DNA of 64,000 bases from Sorex araneus. Its lineage: Eukaryota; Chordata; Mammalia; Eulipotyphla; Soricidae. Position numbers and translations under genes: made by a program. A model generated the notes under the pieces. It searched no databases, was not told the DNA's origin, and was given only the letters and a program-made list of their open reading frames with translations. The stretch is taken from assembly GCF_027595985.1 (NCBI RefSeq), contig NC_073303.1:189524095-189588094 (forward strand), given 5' to 3'. Positions 24,698 to 35,845 of the stretch are shown here, piece after piece. The first letter of the stretch is position 1; each line of letters begins with the position of its first letter.

Positions 24698-24875
24698 TTT
24701 GTTTTTGTTTCGTTTCCATTGTTTTGGACCACTCCAAGCTATATTCAGGGCTCATTCCTGGCTCTGTTTAGGGATCATTCCTGGCAGAGCTTGGGGAACC
24801 CGGTAGGGTTCCAGGGCTTGAACCCGGGTCCACCTCAAGCAAGGCTACTCAGCCTTGCTGTTCTAGCCCTCTGGC
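24698..24875 (-). mobile_element. old SOR-related SINE in MIR155HG intron
   Basis: Reverse-complement; GGGGAACCCGGTAGGGTTCC and GCTTGAACCCGGGTCC keep the head recognisable. It lies about 360 bp upstream of the miR-155 exon. Confidence 0.75.
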
Positions 24876-25236
24876 CTGTCAGCATTTGGGGACCTTGGAG
24901 AGTGATTTTGTTTTCTATTTTAAAGAAATACTTATATGTTTCTATATAGCCTCATGTAGAAATATAATATTTATGATACATACACATAAATAACTCAGAG
25001 CTACAGAAAATCACAGGGGTTCTTTAATATTCTTCCGATATACCTAAGGTTAAAAAAAAATACCATCTTTTAATTGCCGATGTCTCTCCCCCATTCAACA
25101 AATTGCTTCCTGCGATCTAATGAGCGCTCCTTTCCTCCGGAGGGAAATAAGACAGTTTGGGCTGTCAGACTAAACTCCCAGCCCTTCACCTCCCTAACTT
25201 CCATGGGCAGACGCAACGTTTCTCTCTTTCTTGCAG

Positions 25237-25274
25237 GTGGCGTAAAACCAGAAAGGGGAAATCTGTGGTTTTAA
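25237..25274 (+). CDS. candidate micropeptide ORF, second part (miR-155 exon)
   Basis: Continues the exon 1 frame: GT completes a glycine codon, followed by GVKPERGNLWF and TAA at 25272-25274. The stop lies 51 bp before the miR-155 hairpin. Only the exon 1 to terminal exon splice, predicted here from strong donor and acceptor sites, brings the parts into frame. Confidence 0.35.
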
Positions 25275-25327
25275 ATACTTTGTGTGTCATCCTCTGATGC
25301 TGCAGGCTCGCTCGAGGCTGTATGCTG

Positions 25328-25351
25328 TTAATGCTAATCGTGATAGGGGTT
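25328..25351 (+). ncRNA. MIR155: mature miR-155-5p
   Basis: Guide strand starting TTAATGCTAATCG and ending GGGGTT, 24 nt. As I recall it, it is identical to human miR-155-5p, including C at position 12 where mouse has T. Seed (nt 2-8) is TAATGCT. Confidence 0.97.
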
Positions 25352-25365
25352 TTTACCTTGACTGA

Positions 25366-25387
25366 CTCCTACATGTTAGCATTAACA
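25366..25387 (+). ncRNA. MIR155: miR-155-3p (star strand)
   Basis: 22 nt, CTCCTACATG then TTAGCATTAACA. G at position 10 differs from remembered human A, turning a U-A pair of the stem into a U-G wobble. Mouse also has G at that position, as I recall. Confidence 0.93.
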
Positions 25388-25914
25388 GGGTATGATGCCT
25401 GTTACTAGCATTCACATGGAACAAATTGCCGCCGTGGGTGGATGACAAAGAAGCATGAGTCACCCTGCTGGGTAAGCTTAGACTTCGGGCTTTCTTCTGT
25501 CTTCGTGTCTTCATCATCATCTCGTCACTGGGATGTTCCACTTGAATTTTTTTAAAAGGACCGGCAAGATTTACCAGCAGTGTTCTGAAATCAAACAGTT
25601 TCACTTTTATCTCCAAGTCCATGTCGGTCGTTGCTTTTATCTTTACAGGACAATGTTTTCGTGTCATTTGTTTTTTTAATTCAAAGTCATGGTTTGTTCA
25701 TTGTAACTGTTCATAAGCAGACTTGATTCAACTGGAAGAGGTATGGATGAACTACATTTGGGAACACATTTCTAAAATATCTTTGCAGTGAGGACTCTCG
25801 TTAGGTCAGATATTGCAACATTTTCTTAATAATTAGAAACTGGAATCTGACCCCTAATTTTTCTACTTAAATAATTTAAAATTTCTATCTAAATTCAATA
25901 CTCATATTTTAATC

Positions 25915-26162
25915 TTAAGTGAAAACCAAAAAACAATGATACAAACTTGTTTTTAACAATCAGCGTGGTAAATAATAATGTCTGAAAGTTACGTCTTCTT
26001 TTTCCCCTCCTAGTTACAGAGTTAATTTTTTTTTATGAATTTTAAGGGAAGACTAAAAAGCAATGATACCTAACTTGTTTTTAACAATCAGGTTTTAATC
26101 ATGGTAAGTAGTATTTGAGAGCTAATGCCCTCTTTTTCCATTCCTAGTTACAAAGAGTTAAT
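25915..26162 (+). repeat. imperfect tandem duplication in the miR-155 exon
   Basis: Unit 1 is about 25915-26026 and unit 2 about 26042-26162, offset 127 bp. Shared blocks: AACTTGTTTTTAACAATCAG, CAATGATAC, GGTAA, CTCTTTTTCC/CTTTTTCCCC, TCCTAGTTACA and GAGTTAAT. Remembered human exon 3 has a single equivalent. Confidence 0.85.
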
Positions 26163-26596
26163 CCAAAAACTTGTATTTGGAATTCAGTGCTAAGTCTAGA
26201 TTTTAAGTTCAATAGCTTAGCTTCATAATAGTATTACGGGGTCAGAAAATGCTCATTTCTTCTCTCAGCATGTTTCTTCATCCACAGAACAGAGCCAATA
26301 CTTGACAAAGTTGGTACAAGGTTCAGACAAAATAGAGAACACAGTAAAACTGTAATATCTAATGTACTACATTAACGTTTCAGCAAAATTAATCCAGTAG
26401 TGAGTCCCCTATACACACTTTGTTAGAAAAGAGAAACGCTAATGATTTGATTTACAGAATGTTTAAGTTTTGGATTTCCATGCAATTTTTCTCCATAATT
26501 AACTCCCTAGTTGCAGATAACCCATTGTAATGGTGGACACATTTAATGTATATTCACGTGTTAGCAACTCTTCTCAATACTTTTGCACTATAATCA

Positions 26597-26602
26597 AATA
26601 AA
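26597..26602 (+). terminator. MIR155HG: MIR155HG polyadenylation signal
   Basis: AATAAA in the context TAATCAAATAAATTGAGACTTTAGTTGGTT, resembling the end of the human transcript. Cleavage is expected near 26615-26620. Confidence 0.75.
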
Positions 26603-26621
26603 TTGAGACTTTAGTTGGTTA

Positions 26622-27190
26622 AAAAAAAATGTTATGGCTTTTTTTTTCTTTAAAGTACAAACTGTAACTTCAGAAGCTGTTTATGCACAGACACACACAC
26701 ACACACACACACGACAATGGGAGGAATTCTGAGAATACCAGTATTCTCCTCTAAGGGCATCCCCTGGCTGACCCCACTTCTGTTCCAGTTACAGAAGATA
26801 CATTTGCTATTCCAAATGGATCTGCCAAGATACATTTCTCTCCTTAACCCTGAAATGAGCGTTTGACTCTATGGATCCCCATGTATAGGTGTCACACTCC
26901 GGGGCCTTCAACCTAGGTCTAAATCATTTGATCTCCATGGCTTATCTACAAGAAGTCCTTTGTTATGAGGTCAGATGCTTCAGAATCCTGCTTGCTGCTG
27001 ACATATCCAGCATCCCAGAATGTTTGTCCCGGAATAGACTCATCAAGTATTACCCTCCTACCATTATCATGGAAGCTATTGACGTGGAGAATGTGATTTA
27101 AGGAAAATTGTGGCATGAAATACTTCATTGGAGAGCACTAGATGCTGTGTGCAAGTTAGGTGAGTTACTTACCCTAAGCTTCTCTCTCCT
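26622..27190. other. intergenic after MIR155HG
   Basis: Holds an (AC)n of about 11 units at 26690-26712; otherwise nothing recognised. Confidence 0.55.
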
Positions 27191-27205
27191 CATCAATAAA
27201 ATTTA

Positions 27206-27398
27206 TTTTGATTTTTTAAATTATTTTTTGGGTTTTTTTGGACCACAACTGGCGAGGCTCAGGGATAATTCCTTGGTCTGCACTCAGGAATTTCTCCTGG
27301 CAATGCACAGGGGACCATTTGGGGTGCTGGGGATCAAATCTAGGTTGGCTGCATGCAAGGCAAATGCCTTACCCATTGTACGATCTCTCCAGCCCCAT
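27206..27398 (-). mobile_element. SOR-type SINE
   Basis: Antisense, moderately diverged. Duplication CATCARTAAAATTTA (one mismatch) at 27191-27205 and 27399-27413. Confidence 0.9.
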
Positions 27399-27496
27399 CA
27401 TCAGTAAAATTTAAAATGTATCTCATAAAGATGGTAGGCTTAACTGATAAGTGTTAATACAGCACAATGCGTATTCGGCATAGAACTAAATAAACA

Positions 27497-27763
27497 TCTA
27501 TTAAACTGTATCACTGTATCACTGTCATCCCGTTACTCATCAATTTGCTCGAGCGGGCACCAGTAACGTCTCCGTTGTGAGACTTGTTGTAACTGTTTTT
27601 GGCATATCGAATACACCTCGGGTAGCTTGCCAGGCTCTGCCTTGCGGGCGCGATACTCTCGGTAGCTTGCCGGGCTCTCTGAGAGGGACAGAGGAATCGA
27701 ACCCAGGTCGACTGAGTGCAAGGCAAATGCCCTACCCATTGTGCTATTGCTCCAATCTATTAA
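27497..27763 (-). mobile_element. second SINE family (type 2), full length
   Basis: Antisense tRNA-like head (box B as GAATCGAACCC, complement GGTTCGATTC) joined to a body unlike SOR: GCTTGCCAGGCTCTGCC, CGATACTCTCGGTAGCTTGC, TTTTTGGCATATCGAATAC, GAGCGGGCACCAGTAACG. The 3' tail is (ACAGTGAT)n, not poly(A). Perfect 18-bp duplication CATAGAACTAAATAAACA at 27479-27496 and 27764-27781. Confidence 0.92.
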
Positions 27764-27824
27764 CATAGAACTAAATAAACACTAGCTGTAAAATTTTTGA
27801 ATTGAAATCATCTAAATCAAATGA

Positions 27825-27980
27825 GGGGTAAAGAGACAGTACAGAGATTAAGGTGCTGGCATTGTACATAGCCAATCTCAGTTCCATCCCAACCCCAGGA
27901 CCAAGGTAGTAACCCCTGGGCACACAGCCAAAAAGATGCCCCAGGAACCACTGGGTGTGACCCCCCACATCCTACCAAAT
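27825..27980 (+). mobile_element. old tRNA-headed SINE
   Basis: Diverged sense copy ending CACTGGGTGTGACCCCCC. Confidence 0.55.
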
Positions 27981-28243
27981 GTAAAATATAAGTGATATTC
28001 CAGAGTATATCTTACCAAGGATGCATTAGCACCAATGTAATCATAATCTTGAGACAACACAGGAAACCTGGATACATCCGGGTCACTGGGGGTCCCCTGA
28101 TTTCCAGCCCTCCTAACCTTCTAGTTTCTGATCTCCCGGTCTTAGGCAGAATCCTGACTGATTCATTAAGTTTTTCCAAAACTTATTGGAGCAGTAGTAA
28201 GACTAGATGCATATTGAGGCTGAGAGAAAGGGCAAGTAGCAAG

Positions 28244-29162
<919 letters not shown>

Positions 29163-29171
29163 AATGCTGTC

Positions 29172-29522
29172 GAGAAGGCAGATGGAATAGAGAAGGGATC
29201 ACTGAGAAAATGATGGCTGGAGGAACCAGTTGGGACAGGAGATACATGCCGAAAGTAGATAATGGAACAAACATGATGACCTCTCAGTGTCTGTGTTGCA
29301 AGCCATAATGCCCCAAAGTAGAGAGTATGGGGAATATTGTCTGCCATGGAGGCAGGGGGAGGGTGGGAAAGGGTGGGTATACCCGGGATATTGGTGGTGG
29401 GGAATGTGCACTGGTGGAGGGAGGGATGGGTGTTTGATCATTGTGAGATTGTCACCCAAACATGAAAGCTTGTAACTATCTCACAGTGATTCAATAAAAT
29501 TTAAAAATTAAAAAAAAAATTA
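29172..29522 (+). mobile_element. L1 3' end
   Basis: Sense L1 3' UTR: GATGACCTCTCAGTGTCTGT, GGTGGTGGGGAATGTGCACTGG, GGTGTTTGATCATTGTGAG, GTGATTCAATAAAATTT and an A-rich tail. A short possible duplication AATGCTGTC lies at 29163-29171 and 29523-29531. Confidence 0.85.
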
Positions 29523-29531
29523 AATGCTGTC

Positions 29532-30470
29532 ATCACCATCAGAAGCCACCCTCCTACCCTGCTTTGCCATGCTCAAGTATTCCCCAGCATTAATTAAACA
29601 CACTGAATCCTAATTTGTTTTTTTTATGCTTATATTGGAGGATGTGATATCTGTGACAAACAACTCACCATCTTGCATATTAATTCATCCCATGCTAATA
29701 TTACTGATGAAATCACATCATCAGTATTCCAAGTCTTGCTGTGAAAAAAAAAAAAGGTGTTTAAAAAGACACTGAATGTTTTCATCCATATGCTCAGAGA
29801 AGTGATGTTGGTGAAGGGTCATATAATTAGACTAAGTTCTGTTCGACATGTAAGTGAAGACATAGAGCAGTACTTCTGGGAGGCTGGTTAAAGTGCAGAT
29901 TTCAGACGTCCAACTCCCAAGACACAGATGCTGGCACTCAGGAAACTGCCCTTTTACCAGGTTAACCAGGAGGTAATATGGACCCAAGTGGTTCCGAGGC
30001 TGACTGTCAGAAATAGTGTCCCCGTCCCCACGGTTACTATTGCTGTAGGCCTGGGAATAGTGGTCAGCAGAAACCTAAAGACTTAGAGAGCTAATGTCTG
30101 CCAACACGCTCCTCAATGTGAAGAGATGGATGAGACGTCCTCGTGGCTGATCTCTTTGGAAAAACGCATCGAGTGAATGTCAAGTTTCCTCATCCCTCGA
30201 CATTCAGAACACGAATGCAGTCAATAAAATCCATTTGACTTAAAAGCCCCCCTCAGCCCACATGTGACTCATGTTCCACCATCAACTACAACCAACCAAT
30301 GACCTGGTGTTTTTCTATAGATTCAAGGGGCTCACCGCTGCTGCTCTGCACAGTGGCAAGGGTGGGTCATAAGAAGACCCTCAGTGCTCAGCAAAGAGTG
30401 GGCTAATAGTCGGGAAACACCAGCACCACCCTGGCCCATCCTGTAACCTAGCCCCACCATGGCCTCAACC
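29532..30470. other. intergenic, nothing recognised
   Basis: No gene or young repeat seen; poly(A) run at 29743-29754. Confidence 0.5.
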
Positions 30471-30477
30471 ATCACAG

Positions 30478-30670
30478 GTCAGAGTGATAGTTTAGCCGGT
30501 AGGGCATCTGCTTTGTATGAGGCTGACCCAGGTTCAATCCCCAGCATCCCATATGGTCCTTCAGCCTGCAAAGGAGTGATCCCTGAGCACAGAGCCTGGA
30601 GTAACCCTTGGACACTGCCAGGTGTGATCCCAAAACAACAAAAAAAAGTTTGTTTGTTTGTTTGTTTTTA
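30478..30670 (+). mobile_element. SOR-related SINE with (TTTG)n end
   Basis: Sense, diverged. The tail is followed by (TTTG)n. Flanks ATCACAGGTCAG (30471) and ATCACAGTCAG (30671) look like a duplication with one indel. Confidence 0.8.
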
Positions 30671-30896
30671 ATCACAGTCAGTCTCCCTTCTCACACACTG
30701 GTAGCTCAGCAATTTCCAATCCCTTAGTCCACTCCAAGGACATAGAACGCTGCACCCAAAAGTGATGTTTCTCCTCTACAAGCCCCCCAGAGGACAGCAT
30801 TTAAAAAAAATTTAAGTGCTTTACTGTGCAATCACTAAGTAAGTGAACGGCAACAGCATACAGTCTTTCTTGCCCACCATGTGCATTCAGTGGCCA

Positions 30897-31860
30897 TGAG
30901 ACGCTTCCCCAGTCTGGCCTGCAGCTGCCACCAACAGACGCATGGAGGAGGGAACGGGGCCACCAGGCTGGTTGGTGATCAGTTGCCGTTTATTCCATTC
31001 TCCTCACATGCCTGTCCCAGTCTCACTAAGCTCCCCATCCCAGCCTCACACTGCTGCTCATTCCTGTCCCCAGGCTAGTCTCCCCACGCTCTGTCTTGCA
31101 GCCTTGGTCTCGCACCCAACTTCTGGGCATTGAGGGGTAGCCTCTACACCCAGTTCAGGTAGCACTGTCAAAATATGAGAGCCCTTCCTTCTGAGGGAGC
31201 TCTTCTAAAATAAGACAAAGATCTCCTGTAATCAGGAGATCTGCTCAAGGGCAAAATACCACCTCGAGGTGTGTTTCTCCATTCCTTAGTCCTACAACCA
31301 TTTAAACATTCATCTTAATTCTACTTCTTAACATTAGTCATTTTGTATGGACACAGCAAGAGATACATTAAGTTTGTAGGGTGGCTCTCCTGGGGGCATC
31401 TCGCTATAGATCCCAGACTACAGTGCTCAGGTCAGATTAGTCTTTCCTAACCCTAGCAGGGTCCTAATCCAGTTGTAACTCTTTGGATCATGACAGAATT
31501 TGTTCATGACCATGCTCTTAACTTATAGTGAAATATTGTGGCACTTTGGCCAGGTCCATTTCGATGTCAGGGTAGCTCACAGCTTTCCCTGGGTCCATCC
31601 AGTCCCTTTCAGGACCCTGCTGTTGGGGTGCTAGGAACTAAGGGAAACTGACGCTTAAGTTGAGAAAACATGCCTAGGTTTGAATATTATTTGGAGCCAA
31701 TTAACTCCCAAGTTACAAAAGCATAACATTAACTGTCTTTCTATGTCTATACAAAAAGGACATTGCTCTAAGTAACTGTGCAAAGGACATAAGGAGAAGA
31801 GAAAAACAATATTTCAGTTACAAATACAAATCCAGAGTACCTAGAAGGATCCATCCCCAC
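30897..31860 (-). mobile_element. putative LTR-like repeat, copy A
   Basis: Its reverse complement matches copy B (33821-36105) over hundreds of bases: ATTAGGACCCTGCTAGGGTT, GGTGGTATTTTGC, AACGGCAACTGATCACCAAC. In that orientation a GGAATAAACGGC polyadenylation-type signal lies near one end, as in a solo retroviral LTR. No coding sequence is attached. The left end is defined by homology; the right end is uncertain. Confidence 0.5.
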
Positions 31861-32044
31861 AAGTCAACAGCGTCTGATTTGGGGATAAAGGTGATTGATT
31901 GATTGGTTGGAGAAGCAGAGCACAGAAGAGAGATTACAGCAGAACACAGAAGAGAGATAAATGCAGAGGAATGGGAGTGCCTTGGGAGCACTGTGATGGG
32001 TCTAAGCCAATAAACCTAAGCTCCCTGAGACCAGGGAGAAATGA

Positions 32045-32725
32045 CAAACCAATGTTATCCTATGCTTTACTATTCACAACAGCCAGAATCTGGAAATAAC
32101 CTGAGTGCTCAAGAACAGACAACTGGTTAAAGAAACTATGGTACATATACACAATGGAATACTACGCAGCCAGCAGGAAGAATGAAGTCACAAAATTTGC
32201 TTGTGAATGAATGGACATGAAGAGGTTCATGCTGAGTGATATGAGTCGGGAGGAGAAGGACAGACATAGAATGATTGCATTTATTTGTGGGATATAAAAA
32301 ACACAACGTGCTTTATTACCCAAGAACAATAAAAATGAGTGCCAGGAGGACATACCCATGGTTGGATGCTTGTCACAAGTGGGGGAGAAGAGGGAGAGGG
32401 CCGTTAGGACAGAGAAGGGACCACTATGACAAAGACAATTAGAAATAATCACTCTGAACAAGAATTGGGTGCTGAAAGTAGGTAAAGGGACAAACATTAA
32501 AAACCTTTCAGTACCTGTACCAAAAGGAGAAAGCCAGAGAGAGAGAGAAAGTGTCTTCCTTAGACGCAGATTGGGGCTAGGAGGTGGAAGGCGGGAAACT
32601 GGAGACATTGGTGGTGGGAAATGTCTGGTGAAGGAATGAATGTGGGAACATTGTATGACTGAAACCCAATTATGGACAACTTTGTAACTGTATGTCTCAT
32701 GGTAATTTAATTTTTTTTAAGAAAA
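32045..32725 (+). mobile_element. L1 3' end, end of ORF2 and 3' UTR
   Basis: CACAACAGCCAGAATCTGGA, CAATGGAATACTACGCAGCC and GACAGACATAGAATGATTGC are end-of-ORF2 L1 phrases. It then runs through the 3' UTR (ACATTGGTGGTGGGAAATG) to GGTAATTTAATTTTTTTTAA. Confidence 0.85.
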
Positions 32726-32786
32726 TATTTTAAGTATTTCAAGTCATTCCTCACATTTTGTTTTTTGCTTTTTTGGTTTGGGGAAT

Positions 32787-32978
32787 TTTATTTATTCATT
32801 CATTCATTCATTTTTGCTTTTTGGGTCACACCTGGTGATGCAGAGGGGTCACTCCTGGCTCTGCACTCAGGGATTATTCCTGGCGGTGCTCAGGGGACCA
32901 TATGGGATGCTGGGAATTGAACCCGAGTCGGTCGCGTGCAAAGCAAACGCTCTACCCGCTGTGCTATCACTCCAGCCC
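32787..32978 (-). mobile_element. SOR-type SINE
   Basis: Antisense, near-consensus; preceded by (TTCA)n at its tail end. Confidence 0.93.
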
Positions 32979-33639
32979 CAACACTTTATTACCTGTAAGC
33001 GCTGCCCCCTCTTCCTTACCATGAGCTCCTGTGGCAGGAAATGCCATTCTGGCACTTATCTGTATTCCATGTAGCTCAGGTTCTCTGTTTCCAGCTGCAT
33101 CTGTGGGGGGCCAGAGAGACAGGAGAGGCGGCCAGGCCAAGGCCTCGCATGGCAAGGATCGCGGTTCCATTGCCCGCACATTCAAGGCCCGAGAGAATCA
33201 TGGGGTCTGGCCCTGGAGGTCTCCAACACTGCCAGGGGGGCCGAGGCATCTCATCTCAGACCCTCACATTGCATTCGCCAACAATCACTGGGCAGGGATC
33301 CAGGACTCCAAATAAAGTGGAATGGGAAAATTCTCCAAGTCCCCGCATTGGAAACACAGCTGGTCTGAGCTGGGAGACCATGTGTACTTGGCATGACCTG
33401 TGTGTCCCCATCCCGAGGAGCAGTTTCTCAAGGAGACTTGGGAGGACTCACTCTAGGCGGCTCAAACATTCACCTCTGGCTTTTGCTGAATCCTAAAGGT
33501 CAGGAAGGTCATTTCCACATTTATTTTGTAGATTCCATTATTATAGATCCCCATATAAATTTGCCTTCTGTGTTTCATCAGCAGACCTGCTCTCTCAGCT
33601 GCTGAAGAACTTTGAGGTTTGGAGGAGGGGGTGTTGGGG
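32979..33639. other. intergenic, GC-moderate, nothing recognised
   Basis: Several overlapping short ORFs occur, including one of 151 codons from 33041, but none has a recognisable domain. Confidence 0.45.
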
Positions 33640-33820
33640 CCACACTTAGCACAGCAGGTAGGGAGGGCATTTGCCTTACACGCAGCCGGCCTGGGTTCGA
33701 TTCACAGCATCCCCTATGGTCTCCTGAGCACCACCAGGAGTAATTCCTGAGTGCAGAGCCAGGAGCGACCCCTGTGCATTGCCAGGTGTGACCCAAAAAG
33801 AAAAGAAAAAAATTAACAAC
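33640..33820 (+). mobile_element. SOR-type SINE, slightly 5'-truncated
   Basis: Starts at the TAGCACAGCAGGTAGG box A. Box B reads GGTTCGATTCACAG. It abuts LTR-like copy B. Confidence 0.88.
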
Positions 33821-34072
33821 TAGATTAGGACCCTGCTAGGGTTAGGAAGGATTAATCTGGCCTGAGCACTGTCGTCTGAGAATCACAGCAAGATGTCCTC
33901 AGGAGAGCCACCCTATAAGCTTAATGTATCTCTTAAGATGCTAATTAAGATGTTAGAATTAAGATGTTAATTAAGTTACTGGAGTAAGGAAAGGAGAAAA
34001 AACCCCAGGTGGTATTTTGCTCTTGAGCCTGATCTCCTGGCTGCAGGCGATCAGGGAAGGCTCTGATATGTT

Positions 34073-35845
34073 TTTTTTTTTCCTTTTTATAATTTATTTA
34101 TTTTTAATTAGAGAATCACCGTGAGGGTACAGTTACAGATTTATACACTTTTGTGCTTATACTTCCCTCATACAAAGTTCGGGAACCCATCCCTTCACCA
34201 GTGCCCATTCTCCACCACCCGTAAACCCGGCGTCCCTCCCACCCTCCCCACTCCCATCTCCCCCCCACCCCACCCTGCCACTGTGGCAGGGCATTCCCTT
34301 CTGTTCTCTCTCTCTAATTAGCTGTTGTGGTTTGCAATAAAGGTGTTGAGTGGCCGCTGTGCTCAGTCTCTAGCCCTCATTCAGCCCGCAACTCCCTTCC
34401 CCCACATGGCCTTCAACTACAGTGTAGTTGGTGATCGCTTCTCTGAGTTGCCCTTTCCCCGGAACGTGAGGCCAGCCTCGGAGCCATGGGGTCAACCTCC
34501 TGGTACTTATTTCTACGGTTCTTGGGTATTAGTCTCCCACTCTGATATTCTATATACCATAGATGAGTGCAGTCTTTCTATGTCTGTCTCTCTCTTTCTG
34601 ACTCATTTCACTCAGCATGAAACTTTTCATGCCCATCCACTTAACTACAAAATTCTTGACTTCCTTTTTTCTAACAGCTGCATAGTATTCCATTGTATAG
34701 ATGTACCAAAGTTTCCTCAACCAGTCATCCGTTTTGGGGCATTCGGGTTTTTTCCAGATTCTGGCTATTGTAAACAGTGCTGCGATGAACATACATGTGC
34801 AGATGTTGTTTCGATTGTACTTTTTTTGCCTCTCTGGGATATATTCCCAGCAGTGGTATTGCTGGGTCAAATGGGAGCTCAACCTCTAGTTTTCTGAGAG
34901 TCGTCCATACTGTTTTCCAAAAGGGCTGAACTAGCCGGCATTCCCACCAGCAGTGTAGAAGGGTCCCTTTCTCCCCACATCCTCTCCAACAGCGGTTGCT
35001 TTTGTTCTTTTGGATGTGTGCCAGTCTCTGTGGTGTGAGGATCAAGCAATCCTAAAATTCATATGGAATAACAAACGTCCAAGGATAGCTAAAACAATTC
35101 TTGGGAAAAAGATGATGGGAGGCATCACCCTCCCCAACCTCAATCTTTACTACAAAGCAGTAACAATTAAAACAGCATGGTACTGGAACAAAGGCAGAGC
35201 CGTAGACCAATGGAACAGGGTGGAATATCCCTACACACAACCCCAAATGTATGATCATCTAATCTTTGATAAGGGAGCAAGAGATGTGAAGTGGAGCAAG
35301 GAAAGCCTCTTTAACAAATGGTGCTGGCACAACTGGACAACCACATGCAAAAAAATGGGTTTAGACCTTGACCTGACACCATGCACAAAAGTCAGATCAA
35401 AATGGATTAAAGACCTCAACATTAGACCACAAACCATAAGGTACATTGAAGACAAGGTCGGCGAAACCCTCCACGATATTGAAGATAAAGGTATCTTCAA
35501 AGGTGACACGGAACTAAGCAATCTAGTAAAAACAGAGATCAACAAATGGGACTACATTAAACTAAAAAGCTTCTGCACCGCAAGAGATACAGTGACCAGA
35601 ATCCAAAGACTATCCACAGAATGGGAAAGGATATTTACACAATACCCATCAGATAAGGGGTTGATATCAATGGTATATAAAGCACTGGTTGAACTCTACA
35701 AGAAGAAAACATCCAACCCCATCAAAAAATGGGGCGAAGAAATGAACAGAAACTTTACCAAGGAAGAAATACGAATGGCCAAAAGGCACATGAAAAAGTG
35801 CTCTGCATCACTAATCATCAGAGAGATGCAGATCAAAACAACCAT
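34073..35845 (-). mobile_element. 5'-inverted L1 insertion
   Basis: 34073-35040 is L1 3' UTR and the end of ORF2 on the minus strand (poly-T at 34071-34081 is its tail; [18 protein letters not shown] can be read). 35041-35845 is the preceding ORF2 segment on the + strand. The two meet at 35040 almost where they adjoin in an intact L1, as expected from twin priming. Flanked by a perfect 19-bp duplication GGGAAGGCTCTGATATGTT at 34054-34072 and 35846-35864. The insertion is 5'-truncated and cannot encode a whole protein. Confidence 0.95.
35041..35845 (+). pseudogene. L1 ORF2 segment, reverse transcriptase C-terminal side
   Basis: Open for about 268 codons: [87 protein letters not shown]. This is L1 ORF2 downstream of the RT catalytic core. 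The intact frame shows the insertion is recent; it is not a host gene. Confidence 0.95.

Larger units (their letters stand above)
25325..25388 (+). ncRNA. MIR155: pre-miR-155 hairpin
   Basis: A 64-nt hairpin: the first 13 bases CTGTTAATGCTAA pair perfectly with the last 13, TTAGCATTAACAG. Drosha and Dicer cut it to miR-155, which represses targets such as SOCS1, SHIP1 and PU.1 in activated lymphocytes and macrophages (established for mammals). Flanking sequence is also conserved, as expected of a primary-miRNA Drosha substrate. The loop (TTTTACCTTGACTGA) is one base shorter than the human loop as I recall it. Confidence 0.99.
13618..26615 (+). ncRNA. MIR155HG: MIR155HG (BIC), miR-155 host transcript
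   Basis: Non-coding polymerase II host transcript of miR-155. The model has exon 1 at about 13618-13732 and a terminal exon from 25237 to about 26615, giving roughly 1.5 kb spliced, about the size of the human RNA. It is identified from the miR-155 hairpin, the conserved AP-1/TATA promoter and the conserved terminal exon. The human three-exon structure appears reduced to two, because the exon 2 equivalent has lost both splice sites. The intron of about 11.5 kb is poor in young SINEs. The start and end are predictions from the TATA box and the AATAAA signal. Confidence 0.88.
25237..26615 (+). ncRNA. MIR155HG: MIR155HG terminal exon with miR-155
   Basis: The acceptor is CTCTCTTTCTTGCAG|GTGGCG (AG at 25235-25236). 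The exon is conserved with remembered human BIC around the hairpin and downstream (ATGATGCCTGTTACTAGC, GATGACAAAGAAGCATGAGT, GGTTTGGATTT-like motifs near the end) and finishes after AATAAA at 26597-26602. No SINE or L1 interrupts it. It contains an imperfect tandem duplication at 25915-26162. Confidence 0.85.

Noticed and set aside
25237-25290. conserved P155/miPEP155 micropeptide
   Set aside because: Start exon splice sites and ATG look lost, an extra base shifts the frame and the stop is displaced.
33041-33496. 151-codon ORF between L1 and SINE
   Set aside because: No domain, no splice context; other frames in the same place are also open.
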